From contig JADDOH010010104.1 of NCBI GenBank assembly GCA_016648135.1, positions 1 through 64,000 of the forward strand: a stretch of 64,000 nucleotides of DNA. The letters are read 5' to 3'. Numbering within the stretch: position 1 is the first letter of the stretch; every line of letters begins with the position of its first letter. Below are positions 1 to 11,780 of the stretch, piece by piece. The position numbers were made by a program, and so were the translations under genes. The notes beneath the pieces are model-generated. The model saw nothing but the letters and a program-made list of their open reading frames with translations. It did not search any database and was not told the origin of the DNA. Source of the DNA: Agrypnia vestita. Taxonomy: Eukaryota > Arthropoda > Insecta > Trichoptera > Phryganeidae.

Positions 1-265
1 AAATTTTTCTTAATCTTGTGTGGCTGCACTCGAACAGATCAATATCCAATAATCTTATCAGTTTATTGAATGCACCGCATACCCTCAAGAAATATGAATT
101 ACGACGATAGCTGGATGAGGTAAAATCAATGTGAAAGACTGGTTTGTGTCTACGAGATCTACAGGGAACATGGAATTTTAGTCTATTTAATAGTTCAGGA
201 CAGTCGACGTTGCCTGATACAATTTTTAGTAGGTACATCAAATCACCTATTTCGCGACGTTTGTA
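1..265 (-). mobile_element. LINE reverse-transcriptase C-terminal remnant (Jockey/CR1-like), cut by window edge
   Basis: The minus strand reads open for about 85 codons from near 258 to base 1. It gives the typical tail of an insect non-LTR polymerase: RREIGDLMYLLKI, then CPELLNRLKFHVPCRSRR, a serine/tyrosine-rich stretch, and LRVCGAFNKL followed by DIDLF. The order (hydrophobic YLLKI, a VP-R-R motif, then R-x-C-x-x-x-N and D-x-D-L-F) is that of the region downstream of the RT thumb in Jockey/CR1-type elements. A TAG lies just upstream (near 265-270) and there is no start codon, so this is a 5'-truncated fragment that runs off the window. Confidence 0.72.
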
Positions 266-837
266 TAACTATTTATTTTGTTAGTCCTGTAAATTATTTT
301 GAAATATAAGTTTTCCTTCTTTCTACGTCAAGTTAGAATGACCGCCATGTTGTTCAGTCGTGAGGTTATGTTTGATCTTTGAATGCACTGAATTGAATTA
401 ATCCAAGCAGTATCCAACATCGGATTTTCTGAACGACCAGTCAGAGGGATATCCGAACGGTCGTTTGTATGTAACAAGTCATTCGCTTTTCTTTTTCTGC
501 GCTGTTTCCTCCAATACCGCGAGCGCTCTGCGCGGACTCGACCCCGTCAGCCCTCCGGGGTTAAGCGAACCAAGACAAACATGAAGTGTACCAGTTATTG
601 GTCAGTATTAAATATTTCCGGAGCGGAAATCGAACCCCAATAACGTGGTACACTGAACACAATTACACGCTCCAAGCAGGTGATCGCTTTATTCAAAACT
701 AACGGTAGACCCCGTGTTGCACACACGACAAATTTATCAAAATTATTATCAAATTCGCCAAAAAGCTTTATCACAAAATGTGTGGGTATTTATTTATTTA
801 TCTTTGGGAGATAAATATAAACACGGGAAATTAATTA
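266..837. other. Non-coding stretch with a short inverted pair
   Basis: No convincing coding sequence. Bases 500-680 are richer in GC than their surroundings. They contain an imperfect inverted pair, 585-601 against 637-654 (GTGTACCA...TGGTACAC), enclosing a TCCGGAGCGGA motif and a tRNA-T-arm-like GGTTCGATTTCC on the minus strand. This may be the 5' part of the repeat that follows at 838. Nothing else is visible. Confidence 0.4.
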
Positions 838-1210
838 AGTTTTATTTATTACGAAGTAAAGTCCTGTACACGAGTTAAATTGTAGTACTGTTCTTAATTT
901 TTTAATCGCTAAATGTCTTCCGAATATTTCTAACACTTATTATTAAACTGTTCCGTAATTTTCACTTATTAACGTTGTCTATTTCTTAGATCACTTCTGA
1001 TAAACTCCGTTTAATGTTCGCTTGTAGGAACTATTTGCTGCGGTATTCTTTCCTTCACTTGGGCTGGTCACATACTAATATCACGAATCATTGATCGCAC
1101 TAGTTTGCTCGTGTCGCCCGCGTCGCGTGACTCCTTACATAGCAAAAACTTCTTCAAAAGGTTTATTCTTAAGGTAACGAGAAACATGTGGAACGTTCTA
1201 GATTGTTCTG
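838..1210. repeat. Dispersed LTR-like repeat, copy 1
   Basis: This block has a diverged direct-orientation partner at 61310-61700. Shared landmarks in the same order are ACACGAGTTA, CGAATATTTC/AGAATATTTC, ACTCCGTT(T/C)AAT, TTCGC(T/A)TGTAG, GCTGGTCACAT, and a CG-rich GCGT(C/T)GCGTGA run. The two copies are recognisably alike by eye but clearly old. The absence of coding and the presence of polyadenylation-like AATAAA/ATTATT stretches would fit a solo LTR, but no TG...CA ends, target duplication or primer-binding site could be fixed. Confidence 0.45.
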
Positions 1211-2084
1211 ACGTGCGTTTTACTATGAAATGGAGAATCGTAGAATTCTCTAGAGAGATAACGCGATCACGGATGAGTTTCCCGGATTGCGTGCGTAACA
1301 GTCTGCGGTTCCGGTTGACTGAACGCCATCGCGTGACACCGTTGTTTATTTTTAGCACTCCGTAGGTACATAATAAATAATTACAAAAACATATACCAAT
1401 AACATGCATGCATGTTGAAAAAAATTTTCAATAAGATAATTAATAATTTGTTTTTACAATAACACAAAAGTCCTGATGATAGACCCTGCAAAACTCATAA
1501 GAGAAGATAAATGATAAAATATCGTTATTAATTTCATACTTCTTATAACAAAACAATAACATTTTAAAATGGATATATCAAATGCAAACTGACATTCCTA
1601 CTTAGATAAAGGTACTGTGAAAACTCTTTTATATAAAAAATCTTTTATCGTTTTTATATCCTAAACCATCCAATTTATTCTATATTTAAGAATAATGTTT
1701 TAAAGGATGTTCATTAAAAAAAAGGATTATAGGAAAATAAATCATTTTTAACTTTCGGCAGTATAAGTAGGACTAATCGAAATGTATGTTTTTTTTGTAA
1801 AACAATAATGTAAATACACAAAAAATGATCTTTCGGTACATAGTAGAACTCACGATGTACATACACAGCTATGACATTCTTGATTCAAAAACGTAAAGAT
1901 TTTTTTTGAAAGTTGAAAATATATTCAGGACATTTAAGCATGATTTGTAGAACAAATTTTGTATCTCGTAATATTTCTTTCACAATTATTACCAAATACG
2001 AAAACTTAATATAGTTTTTTCCAAAGTTTCTGTCTACGACTCACAGTTCAAGGATCTAACTGCACGCCCCTGATATTTTACTAC

Positions 2085-2135
2085 TGTAATTGGGCCTCAC
2101 GGCCTATCGTAGCGTATAAATATAAAAAAAATATA
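2085..2135 (+). mobile_element. SINE family A, 3' tail only
   Basis: The string TGTAATTGGGCCTCACGGCC, then TATCGTAGCGTATAA and an A-run, matches the 3' end of the tRNA-derived SINE at 43191-43549 (TGTAATTGGGCCTCTTGGCC...GAAGCGTAAAA). The head is missing, so this is a 5'-truncated copy. Confidence 0.55.
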
Positions 2136-3601
2136 TTGGGTGTTTACTTATGTACGCGCGTTAGAAGTTATACTTCCTTGGAATACATTAAGAACCACGT
2201 GCTGTGTTATATAATTTGCGTTGGAATATATAAAAAACTGAAGATAAACAACACAAACTAGAATTTCCATCAACGAATTAATAAATTTTGCCTGTATTAA
2301 AAATAGAAAATGAAACTAATAGTAACTAATTTAATCACCATAATAATACGTTATGAATTTGATCACAATCATATCAAAAAATGCATCATTAAATAGAAAA
2401 AAATAAACATCGGGCGTATGCAATTTTCATAACACCATTTGCCTTGATTTTGCCAGTTTTAAGAATTGACATTGCTTTAGATATCACTCGGAAATGCGCC
2501 ATCTTAGCTTTTGATTGCTGAGTCGTGACCTAATGGTGTGAAAATATCCCGTTGCACGATGCGCGCGCATTTCGTTGCATCCTGAAATTTCACTCCTAAC
2601 GCCTAAAGAATGATTGAGAAGCCTTTTGAAAATTTTTGGCGTGTCGGCCTGGACGATGAAGAATATGTCAGCAACGCGTGACTCTGTCGTGGCTCTGTGA
2701 AGAGCAAACATTTCACCCAATGTAAGCAGCACGAGCTATAAACAAATACAGAAACATTAAAAGTTCAATTTCACCAACTCTTTGAAGTACGAACAAACAG
2801 TGCTGTTAAGACATTTTAGCAATTGAGCTCGATACACCGAACAAACGCATGTTTTGGTCTATTTTAACACACATCAGTTATTTATTGTGAAAATTGCGTT
2901 AGAAATAACGCTTTCAAGAGTGTCGTTAACCAATTCCAAATGTGATTTTTTTGGTTCTTAAAAATAAAAAATATTTTTTTTTTTTTTTTTACGTTTTCAT
3001 ATTCAGTTTTATTTTTACCTTTGCCGATTTGAAATCACTAATACTGTCGAACTCGTTTTTTGTTTGCAGCGCTCTGCCTTCTGAATTATTTTCCCAATAG
3101 GCTGTGATATTAAATCGTCGTATTAGTTAAAGTGCGATATTTTTCTCATTTTCATTTAAATTATTTTGTATATTCCGGGAATCGATCCCCGTACCTTTCA
3201 CATGATAAATGAATATTTGTCATTTAGCTTTGCCCTCGGTTGCTTTACGTGCCAAATTTTACTGTACGAATATTGTAATGATAAAACAGAAGAAAAAGAA
3301 GCATGCAGGTCCTTTCAGAATGACCAGCTATATAAATATATCTCGACACATATGCTGGATTTTGTCTCCAGAGATCTTTCTTATTTATTCATTATCACCA
3401 AGATATAGCGCCGCACTTTTCTGTTCCGACTGACAGTTGCCGACTCATCTACATTCAAACATCTTATCATGAATGTCCATCATGAAGCTTCTAACAGACA
3501 GCTGCCGTCAAAACTCTCGTCACATATCTTTCTTTCCATCACATTCATTCATTCGTTTCACGTAACTAAACTATTTAAGCTGCCCTTTCACAGATCCGTT
3601 T

Positions 3602-3661
3602 GCTGAGCTGAGATCAGATATATATCCATCTTATTGAGCTGAACTCAGATATATGTCCATC
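3602..3661 (+). repeat. Short imperfect tandem duplication
   Basis: Two adjacent units of about 28 bp, both of the form (T)GAGCTGA-(G/A)-(A/C)TCAGATATAT-(A/G)-TCCATC, occur at 3602-3630 and 3633-3661. Confidence 0.6.
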
Positions 3662-3854
3662 CCTAATTCCCTTGTTACCGCAACAATTAACGTGCATTGA
3701 ACTTGGTGGGCATTCGTGAATGATAATTTTCGTACCTAGCATTTACTGCTCGTCTTATCACAGTAATTACTAGATATTATGACCCTTTTGTCACTGCGAC
3801 AATTAACATATTTGAGATTTGATTAGCATTTTGTCACTATGTTAATTAACCTAC

Positions 3855-3930
3855 TTACTAGAGATGGGTCGGAATGAATGAACTGTTCAGTTCACTTTCA
3901 TTCAAAAGCAAAAATCATTAGTTCAGTAGC
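3855..3930. repeat. hAT-like terminal fragment rich in GAATGAA/TTCATTC
   Basis: The piece starts CTAGAGATGGGTCGGAATG and continues through short GAATGAAC/GTTCAGTTCAC motifs. The reverse complement of the right end of the repeat at 31625-31918 (CTAGAAATGGAATG...) is alike. A YAGNGATGGG-type end is common in hAT MITEs, but the second end and the 8-bp target duplication are not seen here. Confidence 0.35.
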
Positions 3931-4440
3931 CGAAAAATAATTTTGAATTCCTACAAAGGGTATGGTATATGACTATTTAAATTATAACTACTGTAATATT
4001 AATGTAAGAAATATTTTTGTAACAATTTTAACATCAAATAAAACTATACAAAACATTGATCATTTTGTTGTTTGTTAAATTTTAAATAACTATCTGCATT
4101 TAACACGAGACATGCAGATTTATCATAAATATACAGCAAGGATACATTTTAATGCTTTTAATTAAAGATTTATTTTAAAATATTACACATCTTTGTCTGT
4201 TGGACGTTAAAAATCATTTTCAATCCCGTCTCTGCAAGGTCCAAAGGGAGTGTCGCGGCGATACATACTCGCATTATTAATTTTGCACCCATAATTCTGA
4301 CAAATTTTTTAATAATTGTTATTTACATAACCACGTATTTGGGACATGGTTTAATAATATTTTAAGAGTTCAGTACCTACTCTAAACTAAAGGTCTATTG
4401 TTTAATTCATTTATATGGTAAAATATTCAGTTTTAGGTAC

Positions 4441-4692
4441 GAAATTCCAATTATAATAATTACATTGTCCGTTCGTCTGTCTGTCTGTCCCCGTAACTTC
4501 GTGTAACATCCGTAACTTCTTTATAGTAATTTCTTTTTGATTTTTTTTTCGATTTTTTTTCCTAAATTTTTTTAACCTAAATTTTTCATTTACGAAAAAA
4601 TTTTTTTTTTGTTTTTTTTAAATAAAATCAGAACTTATTCCTTAGGAATCGACATGTAAAATTGCCTTCATTTTTGGCGGGTTACAGCTAGT
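4441..4692 (+). repeat. Dispersed repeat F, copy 1
   Basis: Shares with 55955-56208 the order CGTCTGTC/CGTCCGTC, GTAACTT(C/G), AACTTCTTTATAGTA/ATTCTTTATAGTATA, an AT-rich middle, TTCCTTAGGAATCGACATG/TTCTTTAGGAACCGACATG and a final GGTTACAGCTAG. A CTAG-terminal 3' end hints at a Helitron-like origin, but the 5' end was not found. Confidence 0.45.
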
Positions 4693-4794
4693 ACATTATT
4701 AAATTGAGTGCTTACGTTATAAAAATCAAAGGAGCATATCAACTGGCACATCTTTTAAAAAGTTAACAATATTTTGCTTTTGTTTTACCTTCAC

Positions 4795-5060
4795 GCCGTG
4801 CTTCTCTTGCTTGTTGACGCGGCAGCCACCCTCTCATGCACCGGGATTATAGTCACGTGGATCTCTGTCGGGATTGGTTGCCGCAAGTATAACGCGGGGC
4901 TAATGTTTGCCGTGTAATGAAAAGAGCAAACACCGCTTGATTCAGTTCGAATCCTACATCAACGCCAGATACTGCGCGAAGATTCAGAGCACGTTACCTC
5001 GCAATAAGGCGCCTAAAACTGAAGCTTACCCCGGATAACGAACTCTCGCTTTGCGATATT
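4795..5060. other. GC-richer, CpG-containing island; possible non-coding exon or regulatory DNA
   Basis: This interval stands out from its AT-rich flanks by many CG dinucleotides (CACGCCGTG, GACGCGGCAG, AACGCGGGG, GCGCGAAG). It has no clear repeat partner in the window. No long reading frame or family signature is present. It lies about 5 kb upstream of the coding exon at 10053, so an upstream promoter, 5'UTR exon or enhancer is possible but unproven. Confidence 0.25.
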
Positions 5061-6342
5061 TCGCTATTACGAAAATTTTCGTGTTATGTATTTTCATCTT
5101 TTACCATAATCCTGGTTGATAAGAGTAAGTTATTAAAAAAAAACAAAAAGAAATCAGCTTATTATGATCACTACGATATACATTTGATAACAATAACCAA
5201 AAAATAACGTCAAATTTCGTCAACTCAACTCAATTTGTTTGAGTTATTATGACGTTTATTCAATGTATAATTATACAAAACTTCGGATAAACGTAGTTTT
5301 CGAAGAAAAGGTTTATTACAGAATTGAAAACAATAGTCGAAGTATGATTGTAATTGTTGGATTATTTGTATTCTTTTTATACTCAGGTTTAGGATAGACT
5401 GATTACGAAAACAGTAGCCGATTGCAAAACTTTCTTTCAGTACAACGTTGAATAAAATTTTAATTTGTCCTACGTATCTATGTTCATTTCGTCCAAATAT
5501 ACGAACATATCACATCTACGAAAATAAATAATTTCACTTATTTTTTGATGATAACGCAAACGATATTTCAAAATATTTTTTTCATGTACGATAATCGTAT
5601 ATTTTTTTAAGAATTTTCATATAAAAATTTGCTGCTCTTTCAAATGTGAAAGATTATATCAAATTTAAAATTATTTAGCTGCTCAGTCTGCGTAGGATGT
5701 AAATGAATAATTTTTAAAGCTAAAATAAACAAATAATTGACTGTGTATTACTGTACACATTAAATAATGTACCACATTAAATAATATAATCACAAAATCT
5801 AATTTTGAAAATAATAATAAAATAATAATGTAGATTAATATATTAATAATCATCGTCATTGTCTAATTTCAGATATGTAGAAAATGATATCCGCGATGAC
5901 AGCAACTCGCATAACGTGATTGTTCGTAAAACCAACATTGTTTGAAGATTCCGACCAATTGTGAACGCGGCTTAAGATGTGTTTGGTTCTGTCAACATGC
6001 CAGTGTACACAGCCTTCGAATTATAGAGAGAATATATAATGTGAAAACTGACGTGACCGACACCCGACTTTTTCTGTAAAACAAATCACGAGAGTATTTT
6101 ATGTAATTTTTAGGCGTTCGTGTACTCACTACGTATAAATTTTCGGTAGTAAAATGTTGCGTCTTTTTTAAACACTAGCAAAATTGTTTGCTTTTGAATA
6201 ACGCACAGGTATTCAATATTTTATCATCGTTGACATGATGATCAGTTTTGCACACATACTTTATGTAAAGAAAAATTGTGTAATTTTTTTCTGAAATAAG
6301 TCAAAATTTTGTGAGTGCGAAAAGGAAACAGATCTATGGAGT

Positions 6343-6890
6343 TCGGATTTATTTATTTCAATATACGGTACAGAAGTACCTTTTACATAATAATATATAC
6401 AAGAAATCCAAAGAATACAACAGCAAAAAATTACAGAATTGAAAATATAGCATAGACAGTTGTTAAATGTTATAACAGTAATTTAGAAAAATGAGGTGTG
6501 AAGTATATACAAGGTTAAACAAATAGGTATAATAATATCATTGTGATTACATTATGAATTCAGGACGGTAGGGTGAAGAGCTTTTAAGTAGCGCATCTTT
6601 ATATTGTGCTAAACTGGAATTAAAAATATCAGAGATATGCACATAGGTCATAGGCCTAGCATATGCAGTCTGGGTACAAGAGAGTTAAAATGCGAATTGG
6701 TTCTAGTGTAGTCACAATAAAATAGCGTAGGTATTCGAGTAGCTCTTTCAGGCACATGAAACATAAACAAAGACAAAATATCAGGGGTGTCAAAATGCGA
6801 GTTATTAATTTTGTAGAGGAAAATCAAATAAGATACAACTCTACTGCTGGATAATGACAAAAATTTCTACGTTTCGTTAATAGTTAGTTA
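6343..6890 (-). mobile_element. LINE RT C-terminal remnant plus 3' tail (Jockey/CR1-like)
   Basis: The minus strand from 6860 gives SSSRVVSYLIFLYKINNSHF, then DTPDILSLFMFHVPERATR, LFY and RTNSHFNSLVPRLHML. After one frame change it gives SDIFNSSLAQYKDALLKSSS and a stop (TAA, near 6550). This is the same module as at 1-265: hydrophobic helix, HVP-R-R motif, RTN, P-R, D-I-F and a final Lys-rich helix. The 3' end carries AAATAAAT repeats (plus strand TTTATTTATTT near 6350), as expected of a LINE tail. It has no RT core, so it is a dead 5'-truncated copy. Confidence 0.72.
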
Positions 6891-9204
6891 TTATAATTAG
6901 TCAATAGTTTTTTCTAATCATTTATTTTTCATCTACTGTCTGCCTAGGTTGACTAATATGTTGTAATATGCTGTTAAATCCTTTATAAGATGCATGAGCT
7001 TAGTAATTTTGGACGTCGAACCACTTTTTATTATACATCTGAACCACATAACGCAGTCTGAATAAAACCACTTTCTATGTATGCCTCTATTTTCTTCTAT
7101 TTCAGAGCTCTAAGAGATCATATTGCTCATTATTGAGTATGTGTCTGAAGTATGCAGCTTTCCTTCGTTCGATAATTCGAATAAATTTTCTTGATTCAAT
7201 CGTCTAAGTACTTATTGATTAGTGTAATGTCCTGCCTTAAGGCATAAATGAATAATAAAAATCCACATTTTCGTAAAAAATGCCGAAATATGCATGTGCA
7301 ATGAATGTCCGGCCTTAAGCATATCTCGATACATTCATACCTCTAAAGCCTTAAAGATTTTAATGGTGGCTTCTTTTAACGTACATACCTCAATAGAGTA
7401 GAACGGGTATGAGGTAGATTTTTATTGCCCTCCAATGTGTGCTCCGACTTTTGTCTTGATTGCAGAAAAGATTCTTTATTTTCACAAAAGTGCTTCTCAA
7501 TTCTTATTAAGCCATTCATATATTTTTTATACTAAAGCTTTCTGTTTGCTTTAATGTGGAGAAAGTAACAATCTATTTTATCATCCCCCGTGAAAAGGCA
7601 GAACCCCTTTTCATCCTTGCCAAATAATGACGGAGCAAAGATTGAAGAAAGCGTTAGTGGAAAGTAAATCGTTATGAATAAGGTAAAGAAAGATACGGTC
7701 GCTCGGTTCGTACTAAGTACGAATGGATACCTTAAGGGTCGGGTTTAGGTCGAAATTATTAAGTATGTAATGGAATAAATGTCGGTATGTTTTTTAGATA
7801 AATGTTAAATTATTGAATCTATTCCGAGAGTACGCTTTGTTAGGTAAATGGCCTTAATGCAATATTATCTACGACACTGAACATTCCTACAATAAATCAT
7901 GATTGTTAAATTTGGTAAAAACTTAAACTATGTTATCGTAAGTTTCGAGAGTATCAGAATACTCGAATTAAGTGGGCTCAAAAAGGAGTTTATTTTTATG
8001 ATTTTTTATGAGATTATGAATAAAGATATTGATAAAGGGTTTATTAGGCTTAATAAATACACTATTGAAATATTTTATTTTTACTATATATTAAAATTTA
8101 TTATATATTTTATGCACTTTTAACATACAAAAATACTATTTGAAAACAACGCCTCGATTAGTAGGTCGATCAGCGTTGGTATTGAAATTTCAAAAATGGG
8201 CCATCTTAAAACAAGTTTTTTTAATTTTTAGGTTCAATATATCACTAGCAACCTACTTAAAAAATGGCGGCGAAGAAAAAGGAGGAAAACAATGCATGTT
8301 TTTCACTGATTTTTGCCAAAAAAAATAGTAAATATTTTTTAAATAATTCTAGTTCTGTCGGTTAAAATGCATAAAATATATATATTTTTAAACTATATTT
8401 TAAGAGTGTATTTGTTAAGCCCAACAAACCCTAAACCAATATCTTTATTCATAATTTCTTTATCAAAAATCATGAAATTTGCCTTTTTTTCGAGCGCGCA
8501 AGTAGAATCCTGCCTTAAGGCTCGTGTTCACCAGCAATTTTCTAATTGTTCCCAGGTTCCCATTCTTTCTTTTTTGTCAGCTCCACACATTTCTTACGTA
8601 CATCAGTGCTGGTACAAAAACTTCATTGTATACGATTACCTGCCCCACACGAAGCTGCCCACAATTTACAATTAGCAACAACTTTGATTTTATCGCACCA
8701 TTTATTTGATAATTGCGATATCATTTAATTATGGAAGTTGGAATATTTAAAAATCTTTCGAGGGTGTAAAGGCTGATCAATGTAGGTATCTATCTATTTT
8801 TAAAACAATTTTTTATATATATTATTACCTTAATTCTTATACCTTAATTCTAATAGCACGTAACTATTTTTTTTTTTGCGAAATCAACTTTATGCTTGAT
8901 TCGTGTAGTGCTTGCTCTTCGTAATACATCAGCCTCACTCTTCAGGGAATGTATCTAACGAGACCAAGTAAGAAAAAACTAAGTTTTATGATAAATACAT
9001 ACATTAGGTTTTTATATTAATTTTTACGTCATGCAACAAATCGTAATTAATTGATATGCAGTGAAATGTTGTTTTAAATTGTTAAGAAACTAAAAAGGGA
9101 GCAAAAAGAACATATAATGGCTTTGTAGGTTCATTAGTAAATATTAAAACGAATCACATTGTCCCGTTAAGTAGACAAATTTGACGATAAATAACTTTTA
9201 TTCA
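6891..9204. other. AT-rich DNA without recognised features
   Basis: No coding exon, RNA gene or repeat pair was recognised. Small open stretches at 7899-8123, 8140-8328 and 8367-8709 are AT-driven and lack family features. A run of clustered GAATAAA/TTAATAA motifs is ordinary for this base composition. Bases 7590-7740 are slightly richer in GC and unexplained. Confidence 0.5.
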
Positions 9205-9330
9205 GCGGCCCTCGTAGCCCAGTGTCTTCTCAAACCAAATTTTCCGAGGTTCGATTCCAGGTCGTAATAAATTTCGCGGTCATAATAAATCTATGTGATT
9301 TACTCAAGTATGGGTGGTTTTGTGATGTAA
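9205..9330 (+). mobile_element. SINE family A (tRNA-derived), decayed copy
   Basis: Begins GCGGCCCTCGTAGCCCAGTG and contains a pol III B-box-like GAGGTTCGATTCC near 9247. It then has the body AATAAATCTATGTGATTTAC and TCAAGTATGGGTGGTTTTG, which match the copy at 43191-43549. The A-box side and the diagnostic GGGCCT tail are degraded. Confidence 0.65.
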
Positions 9331-9574
9331 CGACTTTAGTAATTAATTTAGTAAAGCGATTAAAAAAAAAAGAAAATATTATATAGGTATATATATATAT
9401 ATATTCCTGCATCAATTAGTCAAAAATTTATACCATTAATGTCTTAATATCAATATTAATGAATAGATACATATAAAAGGTTTCGAAGTTTACAATTTTT
9501 TTTTATAATTTTTCCGATTTATTTTTCGTTGTTGTTGGACGTTGGTCTATTGTCAAAGTAACTTATATCGATGA

Positions 9575-9705
9575 TAATCGCCTAATGACTCAGTGGTCGT
9601 AGGTTCGAGACCCATTGCAAACCAGCAAATTAGTCTTATTTTTCATAGCACAGGCGCTTAGCTATGTTTGAATATTGAACTGCGTACACTATTTTTTTAA
9701 ATATA
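9575..9705 (+). mobile_element. SINE family B (tRNA-derived), decayed copy
   Basis: The order CTCAGTGGTCGTAGGTTCGAGACCC, then CCAGCAAATTAGTC, TCATAGCACAGGCGCTTAGCT and a final poly-T/A stretch matches the better copies at 25286-25474 and 43270-43465. The B box (GGTTCGAGACC) is still clear near 9602. Confidence 0.6.
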
Positions 9706-9835
9706 AAAAAACTGAAAATCTTGTAATGAAGTATGATGAAGGCTTTTCACATATTTTCAAAAGCGATAGTATTATTTAAAAATGTTAATAAATTTGTGTG
9801 ATTTTAATAGATTTTGTGACCTTAGATATAAAACT

Positions 9836-10052
9836 TCAGACCACAAAAAAGTGTAATGGTTTCCTGAAGATCATTCGAATCATTGACCCACAAAAATAAA
9901 GTGAATGTAGGTGTAAATTGAATAAAAACAAGAAATATAAAATAATTGCAGTGTTTTTGAATTTTCCAGTGTATAAATCCAGTGAAACTCGTTCAAAATG
10001 GTGTTGTGATTCGAATTTAAAATTCAAATTTGAACATCGAACCGCGTTCAAG
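9836..10052 (+). promoter_or_regulatory. Probable 5'UTR and proximal promoter of the exon at 10053
   Basis: Lies immediately upstream of a well-placed start codon and has no upstream in-frame ATG. An Inr-like TTCAGAC occurs near 9834 and an inverted AT pair (TTCGAATTTAAAATTCAAAT) near 10011-10035. CG content rises towards 10040. The transcription start itself cannot be fixed by eye. Confidence 0.3.
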
Positions 10053-10209
10053 ATGGCGGCCGCGCGGAATGGCAGTTGGGCGAGCTTTTTCGTGTTTTCC
10101 CGCGTGTGTTTCTGTGTCGTCTCCCTATTGGCTGGCGTGAACGGATTCGCAGCAGGAAATGAGTACCACTACCAGCCCCAGGCGCAGGAAATACTTCTGG
10201 CAGAATCAG
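10053..10209 (+). CDS. First coding exon of a secreted or membrane protein (partial gene)
   Basis: The exon starts at an ATG in a strong context (CAAG-ATG-G) and runs 52 codons plus one base to a consensus donor, CAG|GTAGGT, at 10209/10210, leaving a phase-1 intron. The peptide starts MAAARNGSWASFF. It then has a hydrophobic core (FFVFSRVCFCVVSLLAG), a likely signal-peptidase site around VNG/FAA, and a short mature start NEYHYQPQAQEILLAES. A signal peptide in exon 1 followed by a phase-1 intron is frequent in genes for secreted and cell-surface proteins. I do not recognise the gene. No acceptor or exon 2 was found in the next 54 kb, so the first intron is probably very long. The CG-rich exon and donor make chance unlikely. 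Confidence 0.6.
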
Positions 10210-10215
10210 GTAGGT
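10210..10215 (+). other. 5' splice donor of the signal-peptide exon
   Basis: CAG|GTAGGT is a near-perfect metazoan donor at the exact point where the reading frame loses protein-like composition. It splits the codon after its first base. Confidence 0.6.
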
Positions 10216-11384
10216 CGATCAGGATGTTTGGAGCGATTCGATGATATTTAACACTATTTTATCGCCACCTTCCAGAATGCCGAGCGGTTGATACAGTACG
10301 GCCACTCTATGATGGCACTTTTGACGTTTAGACTTGAAGTTTCGTAATTAATGACAGCTAAACATTGGAGGACAAATGCTATACTTTATTGCGCGAACGC
10401 CAGAGTAGTGATGTCCATCAACATTAAATATGGAATGAACGAAATGATTCAAAATGTTATAGGATATTGATTGCCTGTATAATATGCGTAGAATACGCAG
10501 AATAAGTATCCAAAATAACACAACAAATCTGACAGATCGATTGTGCCCTCTAAATATGATCTTTTTCTATGGCTTTATTAGAGGGTAAAAAAACGGCTAC
10601 AAAACAATAAAAGACGGATCAGACCGGGTGATGTTCTTTTGTCTCTTTTTCTCTCATGTGTCGCCATATTGTTTAAACTGAGTAAGCTCTATTTTACCAC
10701 GTATAAAAGTTTGGTGAAATGCTTTATTATCCCTCTATATATTGTAGATACTCTAAGGTTTTGACAGTTTTATTTTAACGTTGTTACGGAAAGAACGAAT
10801 GAGTGCACGCTGTGATTACGATATTGTTTTTTACCTGGCTTTAGATTTCGGACATTGATACTTTTATATTTTGACCCCTGCTCGTTAATTTGGACTTTGT
10901 TTTTACCTTTTTTATGTACAAAGACTTTCTCAACTCACACCGTGCGACGAATTTTTTTTTCGACTGAATTTTTTCGTTAATGATTTTATGTGTGTCACAA
11001 CACTATTACGATCTGTCAAAAATGCCATCTTACGATGGCTCGAGTATAGTAAGCGAGAATATCAATCGGCCGAATAAGGCGGTTATCAAATATGATAATA
11101 TCTTCATGGCCGTACGCATTAGGATAATGTAAAGCATAACATTAGATAAGGAATGCTCTGAGCTTTGATTTCTAGAAAAAAGTCAATAAAAATTGTTATT
11201 ATCAACCATAAACGTTAGGCATTACTGAATATGTCAAGATTCTGTGTTTTTTTTTGTAAATGAGTAGGAAAATAAAATGTTAGAGTCTAATGTAATGTAA
11301 ATAGGTCATTAGAAGTCTAATGTGACATAATTATAACGAAATTTTATTTTATGTTAGCATATAACCACTAAAAATTACTTTTTT
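10216..11384. other. Presumed intronic DNA, no features
   Basis: No coding exon, RNA gene or repeat pair recognised. Composition is AT-rich with scattered T-runs. If the exon at 10053 is real, this is the start of its intron. Confidence 0.4.
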
Positions 11385-11440
11385 GTCTACCGGATCCGAG
11401 ATGTAACCCGTCTCTTCGTCAAGATAACACTACACACCAC
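11385..11440 (-). ncRNA. Degenerate hammerhead-ribozyme-like motif (subfamily B)
   Basis: Minus strand reads TTGACGA, stem II AGAGAC...ATCTC, then GGATCCGGTAGAC. It aligns with the intact motif at 44284-44330, including flanking ATAACCACTAAA/ATAACTATTAAA. The invariant C of CTGA and the GAAA box are mutated, so it should be inactive. Confidence 0.45.
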
Positions 11441-11614
11441 AACCATAGTATTATTTACTCACCAACTTCTTCACATGTGTATTACTATAACTAAAGGCTA
11501 ACATGCACTCTAACTAACTATTAATTTACTTTAGTTTGTTGTTAATGGTCTTTTAGGTATCCTGCTATTAGGTTCTTGGCTTTATTTCCGTCTGGTCCGA
11601 TATATTAAAGAAAA

Positions 11615-11780
11615 TTCTAAAACCCGATTGCAACGCCACCTGCCGGGCCCAGTTGTGAATCTAAACCATCCAGGGACCCACTCGAATGCACACTAAAAAT
11701 TTCATTAAAATCGGCCCAGCCGTTTAGGAGTTCAGTGACAACACATGTACAGAAGAATTTTTTTTTTGATATTACTGCCT
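11615..11780. repeat. Probable dispersed repeat (unassigned)
   Basis: Contains CACCTGCCGGGCCCAGTTGT and TTTCATTAAAATCGGCCCAG, then CCGTTTAGGAGTTCAGTGAC followed by a T-run. 'ATTAAAATCGGYCCAGCCGTTTAGGAG' is a phrase I associate with widely dispersed insect repeats, but there is no second copy in the window. Confidence 0.35.

Larger units (their letters stand above)
1211..6342. other. AT-rich DNA without genes
   Basis: No coding exon is supported. Open stretches of 70-85 codons (for example 2484-2732 minus and 3166-3433 plus) show no family features and no splice context. The stretch holds a SINE tail (2085-2135), a poly-T run near 2980, a short duplication (3602-3661), a hAT-like end (3855-3930), a dispersed repeat (4441-4692) and a GC-richer island (4795-5060), listed separately. 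The rest is simple AT-rich sequence. Confidence 0.5.
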
